Assembly: GCA_044360435.1 (NCBI GenBank)
Contig: JBIKKI010000020.1
Location: forward strand, 1-24,436
Source of the DNA: REEB481 sp044360435
Lineage (GTDB): Bacteria; Bacteroidota; Bacteroidia; NS11-12g; UBA955
Direction of reading: 5' to 3'
DNA: 24,436 nucleotides
Shown: positions 7,290 through 16,237 of the stretch, one piece after another
How positions within the stretch are numbered: position 1 is the stretch's first letter
Layout: every line of letters begins with the position of its first letter
Translations under genes and position numbers: made by a program
Notes under the pieces: model-generated
Told to the model about the DNA's origin: nothing
The model's database searches: none
Seen by the model: only the letters and a program-made list of their open reading frames with translations

Positions 7290-8248
7290 GTCAGCCATTG
7301 CAGTATAGGTTGAACAAATTCCGCTGCATGAACCTCATGAAAGTTTTCAAGTGATTCCGGATTCACCGACAAGGTTTCCTGATGTTCCAGGATCCCGATG
7401 ATATCTTCCACGCTGTGCGCCACCCTTCCTCCGGCCAGTCTGGTGAGTTCTTCCAATCCGCCGCCCGGCAAACAAACAACCGGTGTACCTACGAGGAAAG
7501 ATTCATGGGCCACACGCGACCAACCTTCGCGCACCCGATTGAGGATGATGCTTGCCGCTGATTCCGCCAGCGCAGCCAGATAGTCCTCTTTCCGCAGGAA
7601 ATACCGCACCGGGAACTCTTTCTGTTCCACAGCCTCCGGGCTGGAAAAAAAACAGGTATAGCCCCGCAGCGACAACATGGGAATAAGTTTCCGGTAAAGA
7701 ATCAGATTTGCTTTCGCAGACCATTGTCCCAGATGAATCAACTTCTCATGCTTCGTCGCTCCCCCCCGAATGCGCTGATAGGGTTCGGAAGGAAAAAGGT
7801 TGGGATAAAGGAAGGCCTCTACCCCAAAGCGCTTCAGAAAAAGTCTCTTCCAGCAAGCTGCCACACAAACCACTCCTACCCTATCTGGATATGCGCTTGC
7901 AATTTTCAGAAGAAAACGGTCGAGCATCCTGTAGTACAAGTTGGGCTTTCCGTCTTGCGGATCATAATTATGGAGCACCAACAGCATTTTTTGCTTTGGA
8001 TTTCGCTTGATGGCCCACCAAACAGGCCAGGCCAAGCGCGCCACGGTGACAATGAGTTCTTCCTGTTTCGCTGCGCGGAAGGCTTTCAGGCCCAGGCGTA
8101 ACCAGGCGAAAGGTCCTTTAAAGTTTTGCGTAAACCGAACCTCCCGGAATGCAGTGTATCCATGCCGTTGAATCGCTGCACACAATTCTTTTTCGTGGGC
8201 GTAACCGCCTGTGTGCAGAGAACCATGCGACAGGTAAAGCATACGCAT
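7286..8248 (-). CDS. glycosyltransferase, GT-B fold, group-1/GT4-like
   Basis: A 320-residue predicted glycosyltransferase. The N-terminal half starts MRMLYLSHGSLHTGGYAHEKEL, a strand and glycine-rich loop typical of GT-B enzymes. The C-terminal half carries KLIHLGQWSAKANLILYRKL (about 168-187) and a donor-site-like region with NRVREGWSRVAHESFLVGTPVVCLPGGGLEEL (about 239-270), where the glutamates resemble the GT4 EX7E region. It sits 36 bases after fcl and overlaps the GT2 gene by 4 bases, so all four genes are probably cotranscribed. Donor and acceptor are unknown. It is more divergent than standard GT4 members, so the family assignment is less firm than for the GT2 enzyme. Confidence 0.75.
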   Translation of the reverse strand: MRMLYLSHGSLHTGGYAHEKELCAAIQRHGYTAFREVRFTQNFKGPFAWLRLGLKAFRAAKQEELIVTVARLAWPVWWAIKRNPKQKMLLVLHNYDPQDGKPNLYYRMLDRFLLKIASAYPDRVGVVCVAACWKRLFLKRFGVEAFLYPNLFPSEPYQRIRGGATKHEKLIHLGQWSAKANLILYRKLIPMLSLRGYTCFFSSPEAVEQKEFPVRYFLRKEDYLAALAESAASIILNRVREGWSRVAHESFLVGTPVVCLPGGGLEELTRLAGGRVAHSVEDIIGILEHQETLSVNPESLENFHEVHAAEFVQPILQWLT

Positions 8249-8284
8249 GCCTGCAAGATAATCAGAAGAAGAGATACGCGTAGT

Positions 8285-9214
8285 TCAGGAAAAACGGCTC
8301 AGGAAGTCCTGATAAGCCAGCGCAATACCGGCTTCCAGTTCTACTTTCGGTTTCCATCCCGTGGCAAAAAGCCTTTCCACATCCATCAACTTGCGCGGTG
8401 TTCCGTTGGGTTTGGAAGTATCGAAGCGCAGATTTCCTTCAAAGCCAACCACCTTCATGACGAGGGCGGCCAAATCGCCGATGCTGATATCAGAACCGCA
8501 ACCCACATTCATAAACTGCTTGTCGTTGTAGTGATTCATCAAAAACAAACAGGCTGAAGCAAGGTCGTCGGCATACAGGAATTCCCGCAGCGGCGTTCCA
8601 TCTCCCCAAATTTCCACTTCGTGTTTCCCCTGCACCTTGGCCTCATGAAACTTGCGGATGAGCGCAGGCAGCACGTGTGAATGTTCGGGATGGTAGTTGT
8701 CATTGGGCCCATACAAATTGGTTGGCATGGCCGAGATGAAATTGCATCCATACTGGTCGCGATACGCCTCGCACATTTTAATGCCTGCAATTTTTGCGAT
8801 GGCATAAGGTTCATTGGTAGGTTCCAGCGGACCGCTCAGCAGATAATCTTCCTTCAGTGGCTGAGGCGCCAGTTTGGGGTAGATGCAACTGCTGCCCAGG
8901 AAGAGCAGTTTCTTCACGCCGTATTTCCAGGCGAAGTGGATCAGGTTGTTCTGTATGCTTAGGTTGTCATACAAAAACTCTGCGCGGTAGGTGTTGTTGG
9001 CTAAGATGCCACCCACCTTTGCCGCAGCCACAAACACATATTCTGGCTGTTCCTGGGCGTAAAATGCTTCTACGGCGGCCTGATTGCGCAAATCGAGTTC
9101 AGCGCTGCTGCGCGTCAGAATGTTCTGATATCCGGCGGCTGTCAACGCCCTGCAGATGGCAGAGCCTACCATTCCGCGGTGGCCGGCAACAAATATTCGG
9201 GCTGTTAATTCCAT
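8285..9214 (-). CDS. fcl: GDP-L-fucose synthase
   Basis: Epimerises and reduces GDP-4-keto-6-deoxy-D-mannose to GDP-L-fucose with NADPH, in the cytoplasm. It is an extended short-chain dehydrogenase/reductase: the nucleotide-binding GHRGMVGS lies at 11-18, the active-site serine region GSSCIYP at 107-113, and the YxxxK pair is Y137 and K141 in PYAIAK. NLYGPNDNYHPEHSHVLPAL (169-188) and WGDGTPLREFLYADDLA follow, both characteristic of Fcl. The 309-residue length is close to E. coli Fcl (321). It starts 12 bases downstream of gmd, which supplies its substrate. Confidence 0.96.
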   Translation of the reverse strand: MELTARIFVAGHRGMVGSAICRALTAAGYQNILTRSSAELDLRNQAAVEAFYAQEQPEYVFVAAAKVGGILANNTYRAEFLYDNLSIQNNLIHFAWKYGVKKLLFLGSSCIYPKLAPQPLKEDYLLSGPLEPTNEPYAIAKIAGIKMCEAYRDQYGCNFISAMPTNLYGPNDNYHPEHSHVLPALIRKFHEAKVQGKHEVEIWGDGTPLREFLYADDLASACLFLMNHYNDKQFMNVGCGSDISIGDLAALVMKVVGFEGNLRFDTSKPNGTPRKLMDVERLFATGWKPKVELEAGIALAYQDFLSRFS

Positions 9215-9226
9215 CAGGAAATTCGC

Positions 9227-10363
9227 TTATTCGAAGTAGTTCATGGTGTAGAAGCCGCCATCCTTCAGGTAGCGCTCACGCTGCATCAGCCTGATGTCGC
9301 CTTCCATCATGTCCTTCACCAGTGCGGGAAGTGAATATTTAGGTTCCCATTTGAGGCGTGTTTTTGCTTTGGTAGGATCGCCAATCAACAGTTCTACTTC
9401 GGTAGGACGGAAATACTTCGGATCTACATGGAGCAGGCTGCTGCCCAACTTCAGGTGGCATTCCTGTCCGGTTACGGCGCGAAATTTATCGTGGTCAACG
9501 GCAGAAAGGATGCCGGTTTCTTCAACATCTTTACCTTTAAATTCCAATTCCATCCCTACTTCCGCAAAAGCCATGCGCACAAACTCCCTGATTTCGGTGG
9601 TATGTCCGGTGGCGATTACGTAATCTTCGGCGCGGTCTTGCTGTAGAATCAGCCACATTGCTTCCACGTAATCCTTGGCATGACCCCAGTCGCGCTTGCT
9701 GTTCAGGTTCCCCAAATACAGTTTGTCCTGCATGCCCAGGGCTATACGTGAAGCAGCGCGGGTAATTTTCCGGGTTACAAATGTTTCGCCACGGATGGGA
9801 CTTTCATGGTTGAAGAGGATACCGTTGCAGGCGTACATATCGTAAGCTTCGCGGTAGTTAACCGTAATCCAATATGCGTATAGTTTGGCAGCCGCGTAGG
9901 GCGAACGTGGATAAAACGGAGTGGTTTCACTTTGAGGAACAGCCTGAACCAAACCATAGAGTTCGCTGGTGCTGGCCTGATAGATGCGGGTTTTGGCAGT
10001 CATGCCCAACATACGCACCGCTTCCAGGATGCGCAGGGTTCCGATACCATCGGCATTGGCCGTGTATTCAGGCGTTTCAAAGCTCACATGCACGTGGCTC
10101 ATAGCAGCCAGATTGTAGATTTCGTCGGGCTGAACTTCCTGAATGATGCGAATGAGGTTGGTACTGTCGGTCATATCACCGTAGTGCAACTTCATCTGCA
10201 CGTTTGGCTGGTGCGGATCCTGATAGAGGTGATCGATTCTGTCGGTGTTGAACAGAGAACTGCGACGCTTGATGCCGTGAACCTGGTATCCTTTTTTCAA
10301 AAGGAATTCTGCCAGATAGGCACCATCCTGACCGGTAATCCCGGTGATGAGGGCAACTTTCAT
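9227..10363 (-). CDS. gmd: GDP-mannose 4,6-dehydratase
   Basis: Converts GDP-D-mannose to GDP-4-keto-6-deoxy-D-mannose using bound NADP, the first step of GDP-L-fucose synthesis. The Rossmann motif is GITGQDGAYLAEF at 8-20, and catalytic residues T132, E134, Y156 and K160 fall at the positions of the E. coli enzyme. Other signature segments are KRRSSLFNTDRIDHLY (32-47) and NHESPIRGETFVTRKI, the NADP-binding loop region. I chose ATG at 10363 because MKVALITGITGQDG begins there; an in-frame ATG at 10396 adds 11 atypical residues. This gives 378 residues, close to E. coli Gmd. It is first in the operon gmd-fcl-GT4-GT2, with a perfect -7 box upstream. Confidence 0.96.
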   Translation of the reverse strand: MKVALITGITGQDGAYLAEFLLKKGYQVHGIKRRSSLFNTDRIDHLYQDPHQPNVQMKLHYGDMTDSTNLIRIIQEVQPDEIYNLAAMSHVHVSFETPEYTANADGIGTLRILEAVRMLGMTAKTRIYQASTSELYGLVQAVPQSETTPFYPRSPYAAAKLYAYWITVNYREAYDMYACNGILFNHESPIRGETFVTRKITRAASRIALGMQDKLYLGNLNSKRDWGHAKDYVEAMWLILQQDRAEDYVIATGHTTEIREFVRMAFAEVGMELEFKGKDVEETGILSAVDHDKFRAVTGQECHLKLGSSLLHVDPKYFRPTEVELLIGDPTKAKTRLKWEPKYSLPALVKDMMEGDIRLMQRERYLKDGGFYTMNYFE

Positions 10364-10393
10364 CAGAGAGGTAGAGAAATGAATAACTTGCGG

Positions 10394-10401
10394 CAAAAAT
10401 A
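10394..10401 (-). promoter_or_regulatory. -7 box (TATTTTTG) of the gmd operon
   Basis: The octamer matches the Bacteroidota TAnnTTTG consensus exactly and ends 30 bases before the gmd ATG. The spacer to a -33 TTG is not convincing. Confidence 0.5.
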
Positions 10402-10415
10402 GGCATTCACGTCTT

Positions 10416-11678
10416 ATGGTTTTGGTGTTTAGCCCATTCGATCATCCAAAGCTGCACTTTGTGCTGTCAGAAATTTTTGTGCGCAGATGCGGAATGCCTT
10501 TCCAAATCACCTGCGACCAAGCGTTTTTTGTCAAAACAGCAAATCAACTTAAGATCAATTATTCCCGGGAGCAACTTCCCGGAATCCAGATCTACCAATC
10601 CGGATGGTTGCTTCACGAAGGATTGGATCCGCATTTTAAACCAGGCTATTCGCTGCAGTCGGGCCTTCCCTGTCTGTTTCCCGATACCGGCAACAATCGT
10701 TTTGACTTGTTTGCCGCGTGCTTCTGGCTCCTTTCGCGTTATGAAGAGTACCAAGCGTTTCGCGGCGATACTTACGGCCGTTTTTCTCTGAAGGATTCCT
10801 GCCTGCCCGCCGACTGGACCTCTGAACCCTTCCTCGACATCCACATACGGAAGTTCCTGAACCAACTGGGGCTGGAGCCCAAAAATGAATTCCGAATCAT
10901 CCCTACTGCCGATATTGACATCGCTTTTAAGTTTCTGGCCAGGACGCCGAAGCTGCGCTTTGCCGGCTTGCTCCGCGATCTGCTCTTTTCCAGACAAAAC
11001 CTTGCGGAACGCAAGCAGATGCGCATTCAAAACAGCGATCCTTATGATGTGTATGATTGGCTGTGCGGACACTTTCGCGGGTTTCCGGATGCACGCATCT
11101 TTTGGCAGATGAACCGCAGCCGCAATGAAAAAGACCGGCAGGTGAACATCCGTCATCCCTTGTTTTTACAGCGGTTGAAAACCTGTGCTGCGCAGGTAAA
11201 ACCGGGCATTCACCCTTCATGGGAAAGTAAAACCAACGCCGCACAACTGCACAAGGAAAAAACCGCGCTGGAACGCAGTATTGGGCATCAGGTTTGCGAC
11301 AGCCGTCAGCATTTCCTCGCGTTCAGCTTTCCGCAAACATTCAGAAACCTCGTACAGGCGGGAATAACGCGGGACTTTTCTTTGGGCTGGCCGGAACGGG
11401 CGGGTTTCCGGGCTGCTACCAGTTGGCCATTCGCTTTTTATGATGTGCTGCGCGATAAGCAGGAAACGTTGTGTTTCATCCCCAGCTGTGCGATGGACGT
11501 TACGCTGAAGGATTATATGGGATTGAACGCAGAAGAAGCCATCCTTTTAGGCACTGACCTGAAGGAGAAAGCCCGGCTTGAAGGCGGCGTTTTTTGTTTC
11601 ATCATACACAACGAAAGCATGAGCGACACTGGTTCCTGGAAAGGCTGGCGGAAGGTTGCGGAGGCATGGATGGCATGA
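10416..11678 (+). CDS. polysaccharide deacetylase-like protein with DUF7033-type N-terminal domain
   Basis: A 420-residue protein of a Bacteroidota family annotated as polysaccharide deacetylase. The N-terminal part (about 1-140) matches the DUF7033 type, with FDLFAACFWLLSRYEEY and SEPFLDIHIRKFLNQLGL. The C-terminal NodB-like part begins with PTADIDIAFKF, carrying candidate metal-binding aspartates. It also has KPGIHPSWESKT, SRQHFLAFSFPQTFRNLVQAGI, DFSLGWPERAGFRAATS and a late FIIHNES histidine. No signal peptide is seen, so it probably acts inside the cell or at the inner membrane. Its ATG is 52 bases from the divergent gmd start. Its stop overlaps the next gene as ATGA, so the two form an operon, perhaps for surface-glycan modification. 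Confidence 0.8.
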   Translation: MVLVFSPFDHPKLHFVLSEIFVRRCGMPFQITCDQAFFVKTANQLKINYSREQLPGIQIYQSGWLLHEGLDPHFKPGYSLQSGLPCLFPDTGNNRFDLFAACFWLLSRYEEYQAFRGDTYGRFSLKDSCLPADWTSEPFLDIHIRKFLNQLGLEPKNEFRIIPTADIDIAFKFLARTPKLRFAGLLRDLLFSRQNLAERKQMRIQNSDPYDVYDWLCGHFRGFPDARIFWQMNRSRNEKDRQVNIRHPLFLQRLKTCAAQVKPGIHPSWESKTNAAQLHKEKTALERSIGHQVCDSRQHFLAFSFPQTFRNLVQAGITRDFSLGWPERAGFRAATSWPFAFYDVLRDKQETLCFIPSCAMDVTLKDYMGLNAEEAILLGTDLKEKARLEGGVFCFIIHNESMSDTGSWKGWRKVAEAWMA

Positions 11679-12586
11679 GCATCAGGTTCTTCAGCAATCG
11701 TGACATCGACCGCGTGGCGTGGGATGCCTGCGTGGAAGCAGCACCTGTTTCGCTCGCCTACGCGAACAGCTGGTATCTGGATGCTGTGTGTGACGGTGCA
11801 TGGAATGCATTGGTTCTGGACGATTACCGCGCGGTGATGCCTCTTCCCTACCGCCGGAAATGGGGCATTGATTACCTCAGCCAACCTGCTTTTACGCAAC
11901 AGCTCGGCGTTTTTGGATTGGTTTCTGCAGAAGAATACCGGCAATTCCTGCATGCCATTCCCCGAAATTATTGGCTGGCCGACCTTCAGCTTCATACCGG
12001 AACACCTGCAAACCTTCATGGTTTAAAAGCACGAACAACATATTGGCTGAATCTGGAGCGGCCTTACGAAACAATTTACGCAGGCTACAGCAAGGATGCC
12101 CGAAAAAACCTGCGCAACCTGGAAACGCATTCCGGGCCAACAGCCGTGACAGATTGTTTTGACTTCGACCTGCATATTGCGAATTACCGCGCGGCGTATG
12201 GTGCCATGAATCCAAACCTGGACAACGAAGCCTACAGAAGGTTTCTCGATGCGATGGAGGCCGCTGCAGCAAGGCAAAAGCTGGAGGCACTGCAAATCAA
12301 TGACTGCAAGGGAACTCCTCTGGCCATGGGTATCTTTCTAAAAAGCAGACAACTGCTGCACTACGTAATGGGCGCTCCGGTGCAGGGCGCAGATTCCGGC
12401 GGCGTGCACGGAATCATTGACGCGCTGATTCGCAGATACGCGGGTAGTCCGTTTACGCTGGACTTTGAAGGTTCTGAAATCCCCTCCGTGGCTTATTTCT
12501 ATGCCAAGTTTGGCGCCCTACCACAGCATTACTACGCCCTGCATATCAACCGACTGCCTTGTTTGCTGCGCCTGCTGAAAAAATGA
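11675..12586 (+). CDS. FemAB/GNAT-like acyltransferase family protein
   Basis: A 303-residue cytoplasmic protein resembling the GNAT-fold acyltransferases of the FemAB/BioF2-like group. Supporting segments are SLAYANSWYLDAVCDGAWNA (24-43), the basic SKDARKNLRNLE (about 135-146), a core strand-turn ALQINDCKGTPLAMGIFLKS, and a C-terminal LDFEGSEIPSVAYFYAKFGA, which matches the substrate-binding end of the family. The start ATG at 11675 overlaps the deacetylase stop as ATGA; upstream in-frame ATGs at 11594 and 11666 lie within that gene. It probably acylates or aminoacylates a cell-envelope component together with its partner, but the substrate is unknown. It converges on the heme-receptor-like gene, with 58 bases between stops. 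Confidence 0.72.
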   Translation: MSIRFFSNRDIDRVAWDACVEAAPVSLAYANSWYLDAVCDGAWNALVLDDYRAVMPLPYRRKWGIDYLSQPAFTQQLGVFGLVSAEEYRQFLHAIPRNYWLADLQLHTGTPANLHGLKARTTYWLNLERPYETIYAGYSKDARKNLRNLETHSGPTAVTDCFDFDLHIANYRAAYGAMNPNLDNEAYRRFLDAMEAAAARQKLEALQINDCKGTPLAMGIFLKSRQLLHYVMGAPVQGADSGGVHGIIDALIRRYAGSPFTLDFEGSEIPSVAYFYAKFGALPQHYYALHINRLPCLLRLLKK

Positions 12587-12644
12587 AGCAGCGCCAAACC
12601 TCTTAGTCTGACGCTGCCTCTGTTTAAAAGATGGTGCTTCTTGC

Positions 12645-14864
12645 TCAGCGCAAATCTGCGCGCAGGGTAACAGAGAAATTTCGTCCTGCCGCGCTGATGC
12701 CACTGGCAAATTGACGGTAATGCAGGTCTGCAATGTTCTCTACGGCAGCCTGAAGCATCACGTATTTCCCCAATTGTCTGGAACCACGCAGGTTGAAGGT
12801 TGTCCAGGCAGGCATGCCGGTGGGGAGCGCATATTGCAGGTTGTCTTCACCGCTGGGGCTGTAATCTTCCAGGCGCTTGGCGGCAGACCAACGCACATAA
12901 AACTCGGCGCGCCACTTGGCTTTTTGCCAGGCCACAGAAGATTGTCCGAAGGCCGGAGCAATGTGATCCAATGGTACTTCCTGTACCTGTTCGGAAGCCA
13001 GATATCGACCGTAGGTATAATTCCAGGTATGACGTGTTTCAAAACCCTTTCCCAAGTTCCAGTACATGCTGACCCAGGCTCCGGAAACCCTTGCTGTGGC
13101 TGCATTTTGCATGCTGCGAACCTTGCTCATACTTCCCTGAAACATGGCACTGTCCTGTCCGTTCAGCCGATCATCCATCAACACCAGCGCATTGCTGAGC
13201 CAGGTTTTAAAGGCACCGATTTCGATGCGCATCCCATCACGCGGCTTCCATAGGGTTGAAAGTTCCATATTGAGCGCCTGCTCTGCGCGCACATCCGGGT
13301 TTGGAATAATGAGCAAACCGGTTTGTGATTCAAACACCTTTCCAAGGTCATCCACATTGGGTGCACGGAAACCGGTACTGAGCAGGCCTTTAAGTTGCAG
13401 ACGTTTGCTGGCGCTGAAGGCCACACCCTCCGAAAAAGTAAGCACCGGATAGCGCTGTTGAACGTGATAAGCACCAATCAGGCTGGCCGCAGAAAAGGAA
13501 GCATCCAAACCGATGAAGGATGCGCGAATTCCTGAGTTAAACACCCAGCGCTGGTTGTTGCTTTTCAGCAAGTGATGTACGTATGCCGCAGCTTGTATCA
13601 TGCTGCTGCCACCGTCGGGATAACGGGTTCCCGCCGGAGTGCGCAAACCGGTGTTGATGTTCAGGGTTGTTGCCGTTGACTGAACCTTGTTGTACGTCAG
13701 TTCGGCACCATAACGCCATTCCTGTCTGCCTGCCAATCGGTTGAAGTCGGCATTCACACTGAACACATCCACCGCTTCCTGTTGTGACAACTGCAGCGGA
13801 TTCTGGTATCGTCTGGAAACCCTGCCCTGCTCCTGCTGCTGATATGCGGCGACGATGCGACCTTCATCATAGATGCCGCCCTCCTTCCCTTTCAGGTTTA
13901 AGTGATAACCCAAGAGCATTCTGTTTTGTGGCGCATAGGTCCATTCGGCGAAGCGGGGCATTCCGTTGCGCCATTCTGAAAGCCGGTCGTAGCGCGGAAC
14001 ATCTTCGCTTCCGGAATACTGGAAGTTCAGTGTATGCTCGGCCCGATCTCCCCGGCGGTAGCTCAGCTTTCCGAACAAATCCTTCTGTATGTAGGCCGAC
14101 CCGCGTTGCAGCAATGGATTGTCATTCCGCAGAAAGCTGTCCTTGCCCTGCACCGTGGCCTGATACCAGAAACGTTTTCCGAAGGAAGTATCGTCGAAGT
14201 TGCGCCTGCTGCCTGCGCGCAGGTCTCCAAAATCGCTATAGGAAGCAGAGAGCCTGAATGCCAGTTTTCTGCCGCCAATGCCCAGATACGCATTCACGCT
14301 TTGCTCCTGCATGGCAGAGCTGTATCGGGTCATGGCACCAGCCTTCACCTTGGGGCTGCGGGCTTTTTCGGAAAACTCAGGATTTACGGTGAAGAAATGC
14401 ATCACGCCGCCCAAGGCATCGCTGCCGTACATCACGGAAGATGGACCGAATAGCACTTCCATGCGGGAAAGCATATTCTGATCCAGGGTAATTACATCCT
14501 GAAGGTGTCCGGCCCTGTAAATGGCGTTGTTCATCCGAATGCCATCCACCACCAGCAGCACGCGGTTGGCTTCAAATCCGCGTAAAATGGGGCTTCCACC
14601 GCCAAGCTGGCTTTTCTGGATGAACACCTGCCCTGTGTTTTGCAGCAATTCTGCTGCAGTGGGCTGGCTCACAAAACGGATGTCGCGTTGGGTCATCACA
14701 AAACTTTGTTGTGCAATCCTAGATTGCTTCTCGCCCGACCTCCAGGCGCTGAGTACCACGGGGTCCATAACCGCGGCCGAAGTATCGGTATTCTGGGCAT
14801 GCGCCAGCGCAGTGAAACGCAGCGCAATCAGGCCCGCCCAAAGGCCTTTGCGTACTAGATTCAT
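12645..14864 (-). CDS. TonB-dependent receptor, heme/hemoglobin-receptor-like
   Basis: An outer-membrane active transporter of 739 residues driven by TonB. ATG at 14864 gives a signal peptide, MNLVRKGLWAGLIALRF then TALAHAQ. The plug (about 30-150) includes QTPAAELL-type spacing around TAAELLQNTGQVF, then SQLGGGSPILRGFEANRVLL, DGIRMNNAIY and GPSSVMYGSDALGGVMHF, which are hallmark strings of the heme/hemoglobin receptor family. The barrel carries STGFRAPNVDDLGKVFE and PNPDVRAEQALNME, matching the FRAP and NPNL boxes of HmuR-type receptors. No histidine lies between those boxes, where HmuR-like receptors have one. It ends in FSVTLRADLR, a barrel-like terminal strand. It is the last gene of the leftward run, 130 bases after a small membrane protein gene. 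Confidence 0.88.
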   Translation of the reverse strand: MNLVRKGLWAGLIALRFTALAHAQNTDTSAAVMDPVVLSAWRSGEKQSRIAQQSFVMTQRDIRFVSQPTAAELLQNTGQVFIQKSQLGGGSPILRGFEANRVLLVVDGIRMNNAIYRAGHLQDVITLDQNMLSRMEVLFGPSSVMYGSDALGGVMHFFTVNPEFSEKARSPKVKAGAMTRYSSAMQEQSVNAYLGIGGRKLAFRLSASYSDFGDLRAGSRRNFDDTSFGKRFWYQATVQGKDSFLRNDNPLLQRGSAYIQKDLFGKLSYRRGDRAEHTLNFQYSGSEDVPRYDRLSEWRNGMPRFAEWTYAPQNRMLLGYHLNLKGKEGGIYDEGRIVAAYQQQEQGRVSRRYQNPLQLSQQEAVDVFSVNADFNRLAGRQEWRYGAELTYNKVQSTATTLNINTGLRTPAGTRYPDGGSSMIQAAAYVHHLLKSNNQRWVFNSGIRASFIGLDASFSAASLIGAYHVQQRYPVLTFSEGVAFSASKRLQLKGLLSTGFRAPNVDDLGKVFESQTGLLIIPNPDVRAEQALNMELSTLWKPRDGMRIEIGAFKTWLSNALVLMDDRLNGQDSAMFQGSMSKVRSMQNAATARVSGAWVSMYWNLGKGFETRHTWNYTYGRYLASEQVQEVPLDHIAPAFGQSSVAWQKAKWRAEFYVRWSAAKRLEDYSPSGEDNLQYALPTGMPAWTTFNLRGSRQLGKYVMLQAAVENIADLHYRQFASGISAAGRNFSVTLRADLR

Positions 14865-14994
14865 TGTTATTATTGGGTTTAAATGGAAGAAAAGAATGCC
14901 GCACGGCGACACCCCAATACATCAAACCCTGCGATGATCACATTGCAGGATTCCTGGAACACAAGGGAACTTCTTTGTTACCAGTTTGTAAACC

Positions 14995-15537
14995 TCAACA
15001 TTCCGGGGGCCTGAGCGGCGGGTTTGCATGTCCGGCTTGCGTCCGAATGGACTTAAACACTTGCTCCACATCGCGAAAAGCGGTAAATCGCTTGCAGCGA
15101 AAAGCTTCCGCAGCAGGCACCAATTGCTTCAGAAACTGCACCCAGCGGGTTTCTTCATCGGGCGTCTCAGCATTTGCCTGCACCAATCGACGGGTCAGCG
15201 TTCTGATTTCCTGATTCAGTGCAGTTTCCTTGCGGTCTTCCCAAATGCGCAGCAATACCGAGTCATTTCGTGTTTCGACGCTGATCACATCGTACAGGCT
15301 TCCGTTCCATTCAAATTCATCCTCATGAACCCAGCGCAAACCGGCGGGTTCCGAAGATTCAGGGTATGCGAGCACACGAATTTGTTCGGGTACGGTGCTG
15401 TTGATGATGATGGCTTTGGCTTCCTTTCTGGCGCGGTACTTCTGCAGTTGAAGCCACGAATACATGGCTGAGAAAGAGGTAAAGAGCAGTGACAAGATTA
15501 CCACTCCCAGAAACCTGATGATTCCTTCACGCCTCAT
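14995..15537 (-). CDS. hypothetical single-pass membrane protein
   Basis: A 180-residue protein of unknown function. From ATG at 15537 it has a basic start (MRREGIIR), one hydrophobic segment (about 7-26), a basic stretch QKYRARKEAK, and a soluble domain rich in charged residues with a likely helical second half. It ends in HANPPLRPPEC, a Pro-rich tail with a terminal cysteine. A longer reading from 15564 would include the promoter box. It lies between the lipoproteins and the heme-receptor-like gene, so a periplasmic accessory role in uptake is possible but unproven. I recognise no family. Confidence 0.65.
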   Translation of the reverse strand: MRREGIIRFLGVVILSLLFTSFSAMYSWLQLQKYRARKEAKAIIINSTVPEQIRVLAYPESSEPAGLRWVHEDEFEWNGSLYDVISVETRNDSVLLRIWEDRKETALNQEIRTLTRRLVQANAETPDEETRWVQFLKQLVPAAEAFRCKRFTAFRDVEQVFKSIRTQAGHANPPLRPPEC

Positions 15538-15547
15538 TCCTGTTGCA

Positions 15548-15555
15548 CAAAGATA
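15548..15555 (-). promoter_or_regulatory. -7 box (TATCTTTG) before the membrane protein gene
   Basis: An exact TAnnTTTG match ends 10 bases before the chosen ATG, implying a very short 5' leader. It suggests that the last two genes of the run can be transcribed separately. It also supports the downstream ATG over the one at 15564. Confidence 0.45.
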
Positions 15556-15610
15556 ATTATTCACGACCCCTGGTTGCGCTGCATCCTGCAGATTTTGAGC
15601 AGCGGAACAT

Positions 15611-16171
15611 TCAATTCACGCGCAGCGGAAAATTCACTTCCAGCATCAGGATACCCTGATCGCAGGAACCGTCCTTCACACCTGTTTGGTTGCGCAGGCT
15701 CACCTTTAAGGTTGAGGTGGCGGCATTGCCTGTTTTGATGCGGTACTTCAGTCCAATCGGATATTTACCATCGGAATCCAGGGGAACCGGCGTAAGGTTT
15801 AGTGGTGACGACATACATACACGGAAGGCGCCGGGTCGTTTGCTGATGGTATCGGTATAGTTCACGCTGCGCAGCGGGTCGGTATCGTCGCGCACTTCCA
15901 ACTCCAGGTCATATTCAGCATTGGTGCTGAGCTTCAGCTGGGTAAGCAAAGTGGGCGATTCCGGACCTGCCCCATCGGGATCGTAGCAATTGGCATAATC
16001 TACGTTGTTGTCGCTGAGGCGGGTGTATTTCAGGGTGAAGGTAGTGGCTGTGTCTTTCAGTTTTGTTTTGGGATCATCCGGAAACAAATCCTCCGGGCTG
16101 CATGAAGCCAGATACAACAAGCATCCACCGGCCAGTACCGAAGCGGTTAATAAAGAAAAGCGCCTGAACAT
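15611..16171 (-). CDS. lipoprotein, diverged paralog of the upstream lipoprotein
   Basis: A 186-residue predicted lipoprotein. ATG at 16171 gives a basic start and hydrophobic signal ending in the lipobox LASC (C24); an in-frame ATG at 16216 gives an unlikely leader. After the cysteine comes SPEDLFPDD, acidic but without the histidines of its paralog. The rest is a beta-sandwich-like domain with CYDPDGAGPES in place of the paralog's DDPDGPGGNN, and a C-terminal block SDGKYPIGLKYR...GVKDGSCDQG...VNFPLRV that closely matches the upstream protein. The two arose by tandem duplication. It belongs to the lipoproteins encoded next to TonB receptors in Bacteroidota. The ligand is unknown. Confidence 0.75.
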   Translation of the reverse strand: MFRRFSLLTASVLAGGCLLYLASCSPEDLFPDDPKTKLKDTATTFTLKYTRLSDNNVDYANCYDPDGAGPESPTLLTQLKLSTNAEYDLELEVRDDTDPLRSVNYTDTISKRPGAFRVCMSSPLNLTPVPLDSDGKYPIGLKYRIKTGNAATSTLKVSLRNQTGVKDGSCDQGILMLEVNFPLRVN

Positions 16172-16237
16172 GTATTTAGAAAAGCAAGATACATGCCAGG
16201 CGCTTAGGTCCTTCACGAGGAAGGATTGGGTGTTGGA

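Noticed and set aside
10467..11156. 229-codon - strand open frame opposite the deacetylase gene
   Set aside because: It is the antisense shadow of a recognisable protein, and no domain is visible.
12588..12617. GCAGCG...CGCTGC stem between convergent genes as a terminator
   Set aside because: A six-base-pair stem with an 18-base loop and no clean T tract is too weak.
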